A DNA stretch of 64,000 nt, taken from contig CAWIEI010000007.1 of the NCBI GenBank assembly GCA_963834965.1, forward strand, positions 62,001 to 126,000. The letters run 5' to 3'. Position numbers and translations under genes: made by a program. Source of the stretch: Fodinibacter sp963834965 (lineage in GTDB: Bacteria > Actinomycetota > Actinomycetes > Actinomycetales > Dermatophilaceae). Shown piece by piece: positions 53,401 through 61,733 of this stretch; the stretch's first letter is position 1; each line of letters opens with the position of its first letter. The notes below the pieces were generated by a model. It saw only the letters and a list, made by a program, of their open reading frames with translations. It was not told where the DNA came from and made no database searches.

Positions 53401-53562
53401 TGCCGGCGCGCGGGTCAGCGCGTTCGCGGCCGGGGCAGCCCCTGCGGGGGCGGCTCCCGCCGGCGCGGCCGTGGCCGTCCCGGCAGCGAGCAGCGCGGCC
53501 GTGAGGAGGGCGGCGCAGCGCGCCGTGGTCAGCTTTCGCGTGGTCATCGTCTCTCGTCCCAT
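50410..53562 (-). CDS. Exported cupredoxin-like protein with Ig-like repeats, no copper ligands seen
   Basis: 1050-aa secreted protein. A signal peptide (about 1-40) and an Ala/Pro-rich linker lead to two cupredoxin-like domains (about 85-345) with the order of a multicopper oxidase: LPGPVLVVDQGSTVKLEVHN, GTFVYEAGHTSNGARQVAMG and RYRLINGKSFPETDVIA. The usual HxH motifs are absent; the segment where HPxHxHG would stand reads GSQPHAMSILGDD. Then come four or five Ig-like/bacterial-Ig domains (about 365-860) and a C-terminal lectin-like beta domain (about 885-1050). ATG 53562 is preferred because AGGTGAG is 4-5 bases upstream; ATG 53547 is possible. It sits 5 bases after the preceding oxidase gene. 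The role is probably structural or binding. Confidence 0.8.
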   Translation of the reverse strand: MGRETMTTRKLTTARCAALLTAALLAAGTATAAPAGAAPAGAAPAANALTRAPAAAPAAAPAQATTLAAAGSGHLPAQGCVVAGTTATCALYARPGTVQLVGRTIPIWGWSGSATGNPTLPGPVLVVDQGSTVKLEVHNALPDNLSLAVPGIPAADLGSGFGGTASTTGIATGTSQTFTLTASRPGTFVYEAGHTSNGARQVAMGVAGVLVVRPAGGANAYPGAATAYDDEAVVALSEVDPALNADPAGFDMRNFNPRYRLINGKSFPETDVIATDQGHRLLLRYADLGSQPHAMSILGDDQQAVARDAHELVYPLGEVVEPLTPGQTADCIVAVPSGADSKLALVESGTHLDNDAMTTADPTQTAFGGMLTFLDTNAPPPDPGAPDLLGPTATHVTATPNPSDATTPMTVTADLDDTATGGSNVAAAEVVLDDVTKVGPGNGIQMTGTFGSPTVTGATGTIPASVLADPGFAAGRHVVYVRALDSAGNWGVVGSVAVNVPKRGPLTTGGALTPNPANGSTTMKLTATGNDSGFGGQVTAAEYFLDPVTDANGSFPTPPTNGAGLPVSVVAGRTITSESASIPVTSALGEGVHHVFVHSQDTQGLWGPLLDVPFTVDLVGPVTIASAMSPSALNGVVSDPSNPGFAKVTALVQDAQNNSQVSSKVVQAVAFFDDGGAPSPSHKGMTLQATDGAFDSSVENVYGLVPLSQVKTWATVQGEHQLYVYGQDAAGNWGATTLATFVVDTVKPVISSSTAATTPTTPGSVPTPATVTVTANLSGTQSSDITGGEVWFGTVDPGVGRGTRVTVSYTGTKVTFTIPVAQLKLGLNTLGVRVQDKAGNWSAASSATYTYTVAASSITAQPFDNPFPGTNWTATGGVARSTAAPTLGTTSYLRAAGGTKPAYVASSVPTGVALANAQLLLRGDTLNVPAGRSVAVYQGYSGTTPSFSVVATGAGATLALTPVLAGQTKATGTPIPIGNNGIVTVRVTMDGSRGQLTVAVYNAAGSILGVQELSNGATAQKTDSVRLGLVNQSKAAKPTGYVSLDQLQRW

Positions 53563-53567
53563 CGGGC

Positions 53568-54914
53568 TCACCTGCAGCCGCCGGGCGGGTCGATGCGGTA
53601 CACCGTCATCATCCCGCCGAAGCTCGCGCCGTAGTTGGTCGCCTGCTGCAGTGCGTGGCTGTGGGCGATGTGGTAGTACTCGCCGCACTGGTTGTTGTCG
53701 GTGATGTAGGTCGGGACGTTGCCCTTGTGACCGAGGTACGGGCTCTCGCTGAACCAGGTGTCGGTGCCGACGAGCAGCTGGTCCGTGATGGCCGGGAGCT
53801 TCGTGGGGATGGGGTTGGTGTTCGGGTCCCACTGGTCGACGTTGGTCCACACCATGGTGGCGTCCAGGCTCTGGCCGGGCTGCACGTTCAGGTCGAACTT
53901 GTTGTAGGACAGGTCTTCCCCGCTGGGTCCGAGCTGTGGATGCCCGTCGATGCTGACGATGCGCTCGTCGCTGCCGTGCGGGTGGAACGGGTAGTTCTCG
54001 GTGCCGGCGTTGAGGTAGCGGATGAGGGCCGGCTCGGGGTTGGTCCCCTTGTCGTACGGCTGGATGTGCACCATGGCGCCGTAGGGCTGGCTCGGCAGCC
54101 AGGTGGCCCGGTTGGGCGCCAACGTGTCGGGCATGCTGCGCCCGTTCATCATGAAGTAGCGCGGTTTGTACGTCGCCCAGTCCACGGTCTCCCCACGCTC
54201 GACGGCGAGGTGGACGTCCGGGTCGATCTCGGAGAGCACGAAGAGGTACTCGTGCTCGGGGTTGAACGTCGTCCCGGCTTCGGTCACCTGGTCGGGCCCC
54301 GCCTTCGGCCGCACGACGAGGGCGCCGTACAGGCCCATCTGGGTCTGCTTGTTGACGTCAGTGCCCGATGAGTAGAGGTAGGTGCCGGGCGCGCCCGCCG
54401 TGAAGGTGTAGGTCATCGACCCGTTCGTGGCGGGCGCCGGCTGGACGAGGGACGTCAGCGTGTTCGCGGCGCCGAACTGCGGCTGGGCCGGCTTGCCGCC
54501 GGCCTTCACCGCGGACTGGCCGTGGAAGACGATCGACACCGGTTCGCTCAGCGTGTTGTGCAGCACGACCGTGACGGCCTGGCCGCTGGTGACGCAGAGC
54601 GTGGGGCCGGGGAGCTGGAAGCCGTGCCCCTCACCCTCGTTGGCGAAGCCCCACGAGTAGACCGAGTTCCCGTCCGGGGTCGTCACCTGGCCGGTCCTGG
54701 TGCCCAGCGTGAACGTGTTGCTGCTCGAGGTGTCGCAGTCGATCCCCTCCTCGGGGGCCGAACCGGCCTGGGCCGCGGACTGCACGGCGACGGCAGCCCC
54801 GGCGGCAAGGAGGACGGCGGCGGCACTGAGGGCCACCAACCTGCGAGGACCGCCTCGCGTCAGGCGGAGGTGGCGGGACGCCCATCCGGGCGTGCGGGTC
54901 GACTGCTGCTTCAT
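53568..54914 (-). CDS. Exported multicopper-oxidase-like protein carrying HPH and HSH motifs
   Basis: 448-aa exported protein with a twin-Arg-like N-terminus and hydrophobic signal (about 24-50). Two or three cupredoxin domains follow: LPGPTLCVTSGQAVTVVLHN, GTYLYSSGTDVNKQTQMGLYG and FVLSEIDPDVHLA. Only two copper motifs are evident: H311-P-H313 in NYPFHPHGSDER and H418-S-H420 in YHIAHSHALQQATNYG. The HWHG and HCH motifs, with the type-1 Cys, are missing. They occur in the adjacent upstream gene product. The sequence recalls MofA/OmpB/MnxG-type oxidases from memory. ATG 54914 is chosen because GGGAG lies 6 bases upstream. Confidence 0.85.
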   Translation of the reverse strand: MKQQSTRTPGWASRHLRLTRGGPRRLVALSAAAVLLAAGAAVAVQSAAQAGSAPEEGIDCDTSSSNTFTLGTRTGQVTTPDGNSVYSWGFANEGEGHGFQLPGPTLCVTSGQAVTVVLHNTLSEPVSIVFHGQSAVKAGGKPAQPQFGAANTLTSLVQPAPATNGSMTYTFTAGAPGTYLYSSGTDVNKQTQMGLYGALVVRPKAGPDQVTEAGTTFNPEHEYLFVLSEIDPDVHLAVERGETVDWATYKPRYFMMNGRSMPDTLAPNRATWLPSQPYGAMVHIQPYDKGTNPEPALIRYLNAGTENYPFHPHGSDERIVSIDGHPQLGPSGEDLSYNKFDLNVQPGQSLDATMVWTNVDQWDPNTNPIPTKLPAITDQLLVGTDTWFSESPYLGHKGNVPTYITDNNQCGEYYHIAHSHALQQATNYGASFGGMMTVYRIDPPGGCR

Positions 54915-54927
54915 CGTCATCTCCCGG

Positions 54928-56220
54928 TCACACGTTCGGTTGGGCCTGGGCGGGGAGCGTGCCGGCGGGTTTGACGCTGATCCGCGTCATCATGCCGCCG
55001 TACCCGGTACCGCCACCGTTGTTGAGGAAGCTGTACCGGCGGTCGTAGAGGAGGTACTCGCCCACCGCCGGCGCCGTGAAGATCACGTCCCGGCTCTCGC
55101 CGGGGCCGATGTCCACCGTGTTGGTCGTCAGGTAGTTGCTGACCGAGCCGTTCTTGAGCAGGCTCGCGTCCTCGGCCACCACGGTGAGGTCGATGTCGTC
55201 GCACGTCAGGGAGTGGTCCTGGAACCCGAGGTTGGCCAGGCGGATCAGGACCCGCTCGCCCGGCACGCACGTGATGTGTGACGAGTTCGGCTGGTACTGA
55301 AGGCGTCCGGCGGCCGCGTCGAGGTCGGGCCGATACTGCAGGCCACCGTCGGGCCGGGTCGTGGAGTTGCCGCCGTTGGCCGCGAGGGTGTCGGGCCAGG
55401 CCCGTCCGTTCATCAACCAGAAGGAGGCGTCGAAGTCGGTCCAGTCACTGACCTGGATGTGGGCATCCCGGTAGTGGGCGGCCGACCACAGCTCGGTGAC
55501 GATGATGCCGAACTCCCGGTCGTAGCGCGTCGAACCGTCGCCGTCGTTGTAGGCGTACTTGGTCCCGACCGGGTCACTGCCGACCGGCTGCGCGTTCTGC
55601 TTCGGCCGCACCCAGACCATGCCGGTCATGCCCATCTGCACGTGCTCCACGTCCTCGAAGTGGCAGTGGTACATGTAGGTGCCGGCGTCGTGGGGCTTGT
55701 AGAAGTAGTCGAACCGCCGCCCCACGGGCACCGACAGCGACAGCTCGGGCACCCCGTCGAAGAGCGGGATCGCGTTGACGAAGCCGTGCCAGTGCATGGT
55801 GTGCCCGTCGAACAGGTCCGGCCGCTGCGAAAGACCCAGGTTGTACAGGCTCAGCGTGATCGCGTCCTCCTCGTCGAACACGAGGATGGGGGCGGAGATC
55901 TGCGCCTTGCCGCGCTGGGCCGCCAGGTCGGCGTCGCTCATCCCCGACACGTCCCGGAAGCCGAACACGTAGGTGTTGAAGCCGGTGGGTGCCAGCGGGT
56001 CCGGGAAGAACGGCGGGTCCGCGGGCGCGTTGGCCGGCATCGAGACCCAGCCGTCGGTCCCGGCCAGGGCCAGCGTCTTCGGCCGCCGCGGGCCGCTGGT
56101 CGCGGTGGGGACTGCTCCCCGGGCCAGCTGGGGTGAGATGACCCGGGATGCCGCCACCAGGCCGCCGACCCCGAGGGTCCCGAGCAGGACCCGTCGACGG
56201 TCCACCGGTGTTGCGTTCAT
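54928..56220 (-). CDS. Exported multicopper-oxidase-like protein carrying HWH and HCH motifs
   Basis: 430-aa protein. The N-terminus has a Tat-type signal (DRRRVLLGTLGVGG). The first cupredoxin domain carries H143-W-H145 (DGHTMHWHGF) and H185-C186-H187 with His193 and Met198 (YHCHFEDVEHVQMGM), that is, type-2/3 and type-1 ligands. In the second domain (about 225-430) the matching HPxHxHG and HxH positions are lost (NLGFQDHSLTCDD, EYLLYDRRYSFLNN). It has two of the four motif sets needed for a full oxidase. AGGAG is 8 bases before ATG 56220. The gene starts 18 bases after the giant protein's stop and ends 13 bases before the next start. Confidence 0.88.
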   Translation of the reverse strand: MNATPVDRRRVLLGTLGVGGLVAASRVISPQLARGAVPTATSGPRRPKTLALAGTDGWVSMPANAPADPPFFPDPLAPTGFNTYVFGFRDVSGMSDADLAAQRGKAQISAPILVFDEEDAITLSLYNLGLSQRPDLFDGHTMHWHGFVNAIPLFDGVPELSLSVPVGRRFDYFYKPHDAGTYMYHCHFEDVEHVQMGMTGMVWVRPKQNAQPVGSDPVGTKYAYNDGDGSTRYDREFGIIVTELWSAAHYRDAHIQVSDWTDFDASFWLMNGRAWPDTLAANGGNSTTRPDGGLQYRPDLDAAAGRLQYQPNSSHITCVPGERVLIRLANLGFQDHSLTCDDIDLTVVAEDASLLKNGSVSNYLTTNTVDIGPGESRDVIFTAPAVGEYLLYDRRYSFLNNGGGTGYGGMMTRISVKPAGTLPAQAQPNV

Positions 56221-56237
56221 GACGTGCTCCTGCCAGT

Positions 56238-59200
56238 TCATGGGGTGGCCTGCGACGAGCCGGCGTCGTACCGGCCTGCCGTGGGCCGAGTGGCCCCGTG
56301 GAGGTCGGCTGTCGGGGCGGTGACGACGACCGGGGGTACCCCGTAGGCCGCGTTCATCTGCCTCGCGCCCAGGCCGATCGCTGCCGACGCGGGGGCCAGG
56401 TCGAACTGTCCGAGCAGGCTGTACGGGAACACCGCAGTGGTGATCGCCGCCTGCCGGAAGGCCGGGAACTGCCTCGAGGCGAGGATGTTGACCCCGATCT
56501 GGAAGTCGCTCCTGACCTTGACGGCGTTGACCGAGTCGTCCCCGACGACGTTCCCGGTGCCCACCGTGTCGGTGGCGTTCTGGTACCAGGAGTTGTTCAT
56601 CGTCAGCTGGAGGCCGGTGGGGTTGTCGGGGATCCCGACGTCCCACCGGTTGGCGTCCCCATCGGTGATGCCACTCTCCAGCCCGCCGTAGTAGGTGCCG
56701 GCGTAGTTGTCCGAGAACACGTTGTTGAACATGGTCGGACTGGCGACGGCCGTGCCGTTCGTGAGCATCGACGCGAACCCGGGCTGCGCCTTCAGCCGGG
56801 CCAGCAGCTGGTCGCTGAGCACGCCCGTGGACAGGCCGGCCGGTGCCGGGAGCCCGTTGCTGGTGGTGGCGGTGGCCGTGGTGATGTTGCGGACCACCGT
56901 GTTGTCCACGATGTTCACGAACGCCGCGTCGTCCAGGGCGATGCCGCCGCCCTCGTGGGCCGACACGTTGTTGGCGATCTGGTTGTTCGTGATGTTGACC
57001 GTGTCGGTGACCATCCGGGCCGGCGGGCAGCTGGAGGCGGTGCATCGGGTGGTGCTGACGTTCGACCCGGAGGTCTGCAGGAGCCGGATGCCGCCGCCGT
57101 CGTCGTTGGCCAGGTTGGCCTGGATCTCGTTGGCGTCGATGGACACCGGCCCGCTGCCCGCGGTGATGCCGGTGGGGTCGGCCGGCAGCTCGCCGGCGAC
57201 CATCACGGCGCCACCCTCGTCGTAGGACTGGTTGAACCAGATCCGGTTGTGCGCGATCGAGTTCTTCGCGCCGAACGCCTTGTTGGTGTTCTGGTAGCCG
57301 AAGGCCGTGATCGCGCCGCCGTACTCCGAGCTGTGGTTGCCGCAGATGGCGTTGTGGTCGACCGAGTAGCCGTCGGACCCCGTGAAGAGCCCGATGCCGC
57401 CGGCCAGGTTCGTGCCGCCGTTGTCGCGGATCTGGTTGTGCGAGACCACCGGTGCGTAGTTCTGGTTGTTCCCGACGTACGGGGTTCCCAGCCGGATGGC
57501 ACCACCGAACGAGCCGCTGTTGCCGTCGAAGACGTTGTTCGTGAGGTGCAGTCCCTGCACGAACTGGTGCGCGTAGACACCGCCGCCCTGGGTGACGAGC
57601 GACCCGCCGCCGCCCACGCCGGTCGAGACACCACCGGTGACGGCGTTGGCTGCCGTCGCGATGTTCGCCTGCGAGCCGTTGCGGATCCGCAGGCCGTCGA
57701 GGGTCACCGGCCACACGCTCGCCGGCGAGCCGGTGGCGGGCGGCTGGCTGGTCCCCGCCAGGGGTGCCAGCACGGTGACGTCAGCGGCATCCGGCACCGC
57801 TGCGAGGCCGCGGTACGCCTGCCGGTTCAGGGCGGCCAGCCAGCTGGTGCCACTGGGCAGGTCGAGGTCGAAGCCGGTGCCGTCGATGATCGAGCCCGGC
57901 ACGAAGGCTCCGGTGTCGTCGAACCCACCGGGACCGACGCCCTGCACCCGCACCTGGTTGTGGATGACGATGTTCTCGTTGTAGTCACCCTGCGGGTCGG
58001 CGGTGCTCTGGGTGTTGGGGAACACGACGACGGCCTTGTAGGGAACTGCCCTGGTCGGCACAGCATCGTTGAGGGCGGCCTGCACCGTGTGGTAGCGGCC
58101 CGTCTGCGGACCCACCTCGTACAGCTTGGGGTTGTTCTGCGAGTCCCCGCTGCCGCTCCCGCTCATCGCCAGCAGCGAGAGCGTGTTGTAGGCAGGGACA
58201 CCCGCGGCGCTGGTCAGGCTGAGCTGCAGAGCGCCGTTGAGGTTGACCGGGGTCGTCGAGGTGGTGGGGGTGTACTTGTCGGGAACCGTGAAGGTGATGC
58301 TGTGGTCCGACCACGCCGTGACGGTCGCGCTGACCTGAGGCATCTTGCTGACCAGCGGGTCCTTGAGGGTCAGCTTGCCGCGTGCGGCGCCGAACCCGAA
58401 CCCGGTGATGGTGACCGAGGTGTGTTTACCCCCTGGTTGGGGTTTGACGTATGGAGTGTTCACCGACAGCAGCTGTGGAGTGCTGTCGGGCAGGTTGCAC
58501 ACCGTGTTGTTGGCGACGGCGCCGTCCGGGGTGGCGACGGTGGAGGCGGCCTGGGTCGGTGCCTGGTCGGTCACCGTGTACAGCCCGGGCCAGCCCTGGA
58601 AGTTCGCGGCGATCGTGCGGAACCGGGAGTTGTAGTCGGCGTTGAGCGCGCCTGGAGCTCCGGGGTCGTTGCCCACGGTTCGGTACATGTTCGGGCACGG
58701 GCCGGCCGGCACCGGACAGTTGTAGGTGTCGGTCGACGGCATCAGGGCCTCGTACATGCCGTTGAAGTCGGTGTGCGCCGTGTAGTCCAGGCGCCCGGCC
58801 CAGTCGTAGAAGCCGACCGGCACGTAGGGCAGCCCCTGCGCCTCGCCGTACCCGATGGAGCGGGTATCGAGGGTCAGGCCGAGGTCGTTGATCGTCAGGC
58901 CCCAGAAGTGCGTGGGGACCGGGACCTCGGTGAAGAGGTTGAAGTTCGGTGCCACCGTCTGCCCGGACCGCACGGTGACGAGCTTGTCGGCGCACGAGGG
59001 CATGTCGTACCCCTCGAACGGCGAGCCGCCGCCGGCGTTGAAGTCCGGGTTGTAGGTGCCCGGGGTGGGGTCGCTGCTGTCACCCTCGGGCACGTTTCGC
59101 ACGTGGACGGTGTGCAGGGGCCCCACGCAGGAGGAGATGATGCCGGCCTGCTGCGACGGCGGTTGCGAGGGAGCCGTCGGGGTGGCTGTCGGGGGGTCTG

Positions 59201-61733
59201 CCGGGTTGTCCGCGGCAGCCTGGGTCGACGGCGGGTAGTTCTCCTGCGGCAGGTAGGCGTCGCCGGTGAAGACGTTGACGTCCTCCTCGGAGGTGACCTT
59301 GTACATCGGGCGGTCGCCGACGGGGGTCTTGGGGATGTCGACGCTGACGATGTAGTCGCCGGGGTTCATCCCGCTGAAGCCGTAGTTGCCGTTCACCGTC
59401 TGGGAGCCTCCGGCGGTGTCACTCACACCGGCCTGGAAGCCCATCATCGGCGCCTCCACGCACAGCTGGTTGGCGTCGGCCCCGAACTCGGGGAGCGCCT
59501 GCTGGAAGGTCTTGTCGAGCACGGAGCCGTCCCACTGGCGGGCGGTGCAGCCGCGCGGCGGGCCCCAGGTCTCCGAGGTGTAGGCGTCCGGCACCTCCGG
59601 ACCCTTCACGAAGGCGCCGCGGTTCTTGTCGGGGTTCGTCCCGGTGTACCTCTCGTTGGTGCTGCTCGGTGGCTGGGTCGGGTCGAAGGCGTCGTTCTTG
59701 TTCTGGAGCGGGACGATCTCCTTGCCCTGCCGGCACTGGTTGGCGACGTCGACGGCGTAGGTCGCCGAGGTCTTGTCGGTGATCGTGCACGGCGTGGACT
59801 GGTACAGGTGCAGCTTCACGTCCGGGATGCCGGGCTGGTAGGACTCGCTCGCCGCGTCGGCGGCGTCGAGCTCGTTGCGGGTCGTGTCGTAGCTGACGGT
59901 GGCCGCGATGCCGCCGTTCTCGCTCGGGGTGTACGGGCGCACGCCCCAGTCGACGGTGCCGTTGAGCCCGATGATCGGCAGCACGTTGAGGTCGACCATC
60001 TGCCCGAGCTGGGTGGTGCCCTCGGGGTCGTTGTCACCCTTCCAGGTGACCCCTGTGGTGGCGTACCGGGTGTTGAAGGCCTCCAGGATGAGGTACTTCG
60101 CCATCGGGTAGCCCTCGCGGATGTCGAACTCACCTTGGTCGTTGGTGGTCACGGTGTTGGTCGCCTGGTCCATCAGGGTGTTGTCGCGCTCGCGGAGGGT
60201 GAGGGCGAAGCTGGGGACGCCCTGCTCACCCGGGTCGCGCTTGCCGTTGCCGTTGTCGTCGACGAACACGTGCCCCTGGAAGTGCGAGAACCAGCCCACG
60301 AGCATCTGCTGGCCCACGTCGGTGTAGCCGTCCGAGCCGCTGTGTGCCGCGGCATCCACCTCGGCGTTGAAGCTGTAGATGATGTAGTCCTGGTCGTCAT
60401 CCCAGATGGTCACCTGGTAGCTGCCGTCGGCGACGTCGTCGATCGAGAAGGTCCCGTCACTCTTGGCCTTGGCCAGGTAGACCTGCTGGTCGCCGTGGTT
60501 CATGTCGGACAGCGCGACCCAGACGTTCGCCAGCCGCGACCCCACCTTCACGCCGGCGACGCCCTCGGGCCCGACCACGCCGTTCTGGCCGCCGATGTAC
60601 GGCAGGCCCTGCACCACCACGCCCTTGATGCCGCCGTGCCGGCTGGTGTTCTTGGCGGCTGCAGTCAGGGCCATCGTCTTGACGAACCCGAACTGCGTGG
60701 CGGGGACGGGCTCCTGGCCGCGCAGCTGCTCGGTGTCCAGGCCGGTGTCGCCCTCCTGGATCCAGATGTCATGGTCATGACCACCCTCGAGGGTGGTGGT
60801 CTGCACCCACTGGGCACCGGTGAGCTTCGGCGCCGCGACCGTGGCGGCGTAGCGGTTCGGCCCGAGGTTCGGGATCTTGATGACGCCCTGGGCATCGCTC
60901 AGGCACCCGGGGGCCTTCTTGGTGTCGACCCTCGGCTTGTTGGCCGCGTCGAACTTGATGGCGCCCTTCGCGTCGTGCAGGTAGCTGGTGCACAGCGCGT
61001 TGCCGTAGTAGTCGACGCTCACGGCGCCGAACACGTCGGTGAGGTGGGCGTGGAAGCCCGACATGTTCACGCTGCTCTCGGCGTCGACCTCGTAGGTGCC
61101 GTCGACCGGTGCGTAGTCGTCGTAGACCTGCAGCTGGATCGTCGCGAGCGGCAGCGGGGTCGGGTTGAGGCCGACCTTGACGGCCTGCGAGCCCCCGTCG
61201 ACCGTGAAGTGGGCCCCGTCGATCTTGAAGCCCCTGGACTTCACGGAGATGAGGTACTTGCCACCGGGGAGCGAGAGGGGCTTGTTTGACGCGAAGTCGG
61301 CCTGGTCGCCCTCGGCGATGATCGGGGCGAAGCCCGACGTCGGGCGCGTGCTCGGCCACGGGCACTTGTCCGCGTAGGCCGGGTCGGTGGAGTGCGCCCC
61401 CGCCGCCGTGGAGGGGAGGCAGTCGGTGAGCAGCGGGTCCTTGGCGGTGCCGGGGTTGCCGGTGTCGTCCGCGTTGATGATCCACTGGTAGTCCGTGACG
61501 GCAGCGCCCGCGTTGGGCTGGATCTTCTTGTTTGCCGGATTGACGTCCCGAGCACTCACGACGGAGAGCGTGATCGCCCCGTCGGTGTACGTGGGACTCG
61601 CGGCCGCCAGGGTCGCGGCACGACCGAGACTCGCGGCCCCGGCACTCGCCACGACCAGTGTGGTCGGTGCGATGGCGACGGCCACGACCGCCACGATGCG
61701 GACGAACGGAAGGATTCGAACGGCCCTGCCCAT
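56238..61733 (-). CDS. Giant secreted protein: Sdr/CNA-B-like, IPT-like and beta-helix regions
   Basis: 1831-aa exported protein, first gene of the oxidase operon. A signal peptide (about 1-36) is followed by a beta-rich N-terminal half that includes carboxypeptidase-regulatory-like and SdrD-B/CNA-B-like modules, notably GHVFVDDNGNGKRDPGEQG at about 487-505, a calcium-binding-type loop. An IPT/TIG-like domain is at about 1080-1165 (TSVTITGFGFGAARG). Residues about 1200-1720 are a parallel beta-helix of pectin-lyase type with repeats such as NVFDGNSGSFGGAIRLG, NQIRDNGGTNLAGGIG and NEIQANLANDDGGGIRL. No LPxTG, S-layer or membrane anchor is seen. ATG 61733 has AGAGGGAG 5 bases upstream. Function is unknown; adhesion or polymer binding is likely. 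Confidence 0.85.
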   Translation of the reverse strand: MGRAVRILPFVRIVAVVAVAIAPTTLVVASAGAASLGRAATLAAASPTYTDGAITLSVVSARDVNPANKKIQPNAGAAVTDYQWIINADDTGNPGTAKDPLLTDCLPSTAAGAHSTDPAYADKCPWPSTRPTSGFAPIIAEGDQADFASNKPLSLPGGKYLISVKSRGFKIDGAHFTVDGGSQAVKVGLNPTPLPLATIQLQVYDDYAPVDGTYEVDAESSVNMSGFHAHLTDVFGAVSVDYYGNALCTSYLHDAKGAIKFDAANKPRVDTKKAPGCLSDAQGVIKIPNLGPNRYAATVAAPKLTGAQWVQTTTLEGGHDHDIWIQEGDTGLDTEQLRGQEPVPATQFGFVKTMALTAAAKNTSRHGGIKGVVVQGLPYIGGQNGVVGPEGVAGVKVGSRLANVWVALSDMNHGDQQVYLAKAKSDGTFSIDDVADGSYQVTIWDDDQDYIIYSFNAEVDAAAHSGSDGYTDVGQQMLVGWFSHFQGHVFVDDNGNGKRDPGEQGVPSFALTLRERDNTLMDQATNTVTTNDQGEFDIREGYPMAKYLILEAFNTRYATTGVTWKGDNDPEGTTQLGQMVDLNVLPIIGLNGTVDWGVRPYTPSENGGIAATVSYDTTRNELDAADAASESYQPGIPDVKLHLYQSTPCTITDKTSATYAVDVANQCRQGKEIVPLQNKNDAFDPTQPPSSTNERYTGTNPDKNRGAFVKGPEVPDAYTSETWGPPRGCTARQWDGSVLDKTFQQALPEFGADANQLCVEAPMMGFQAGVSDTAGGSQTVNGNYGFSGMNPGDYIVSVDIPKTPVGDRPMYKVTSEEDVNVFTGDAYLPQENYPPSTQAAADNPADPPTATPTAPSQPPSQQAGIISSCVGPLHTVHVRNVPEGDSSDPTPGTYNPDFNAGGGSPFEGYDMPSCADKLVTVRSGQTVAPNFNLFTEVPVPTHFWGLTINDLGLTLDTRSIGYGEAQGLPYVPVGFYDWAGRLDYTAHTDFNGMYEALMPSTDTYNCPVPAGPCPNMYRTVGNDPGAPGALNADYNSRFRTIAANFQGWPGLYTVTDQAPTQAASTVATPDGAVANNTVCNLPDSTPQLLSVNTPYVKPQPGGKHTSVTITGFGFGAARGKLTLKDPLVSKMPQVSATVTAWSDHSITFTVPDKYTPTTSTTPVNLNGALQLSLTSAAGVPAYNTLSLLAMSGSGSGDSQNNPKLYEVGPQTGRYHTVQAALNDAVPTRAVPYKAVVVFPNTQSTADPQGDYNENIVIHNQVRVQGVGPGGFDDTGAFVPGSIIDGTGFDLDLPSGTSWLAALNRQAYRGLAAVPDAADVTVLAPLAGTSQPPATGSPASVWPVTLDGLRIRNGSQANIATAANAVTGGVSTGVGGGGSLVTQGGGVYAHQFVQGLHLTNNVFDGNSGSFGGAIRLGTPYVGNNQNYAPVVSHNQIRDNGGTNLAGGIGLFTGSDGYSVDHNAICGNHSSEYGGAITAFGYQNTNKAFGAKNSIAHNRIWFNQSYDEGGAVMVAGELPADPTGITAGSGPVSIDANEIQANLANDDGGGIRLLQTSGSNVSTTRCTASSCPPARMVTDTVNITNNQIANNVSAHEGGGIALDDAAFVNIVDNTVVRNITTATATTSNGLPAPAGLSTGVLSDQLLARLKAQPGFASMLTNGTAVASPTMFNNVFSDNYAGTYYGGLESGITDGDANRWDVGIPDNPTGLQLTMNNSWYQNATDTVGTGNVVGDDSVNAVKVRSDFQIGVNILASRQFPAFRQAAITTAVFPYSLLGQFDLAPASAAIGLGARQMNAAYGVPPVVVTAPTADLHGATRPTAGRYDAGSSQATP

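Noticed and set aside
54928..57714. A long minus-strand frame fusing the HWH/HCH oxidase to an upstream segment.
   Set aside because: The upstream part is an out-of-frame reading of the giant protein's beta-helix. AGGAG and a Tat signal mark the true start at 56220.
56298..61289. A 1663-codon open frame on the plus strand opposite the giant secreted protein.
   Set aside because: Its composition (Val/Gly/Arg/His/Asp) is that of a reverse-strand shadow; the minus strand has a signal peptide, ribosome site and recognisable domains.
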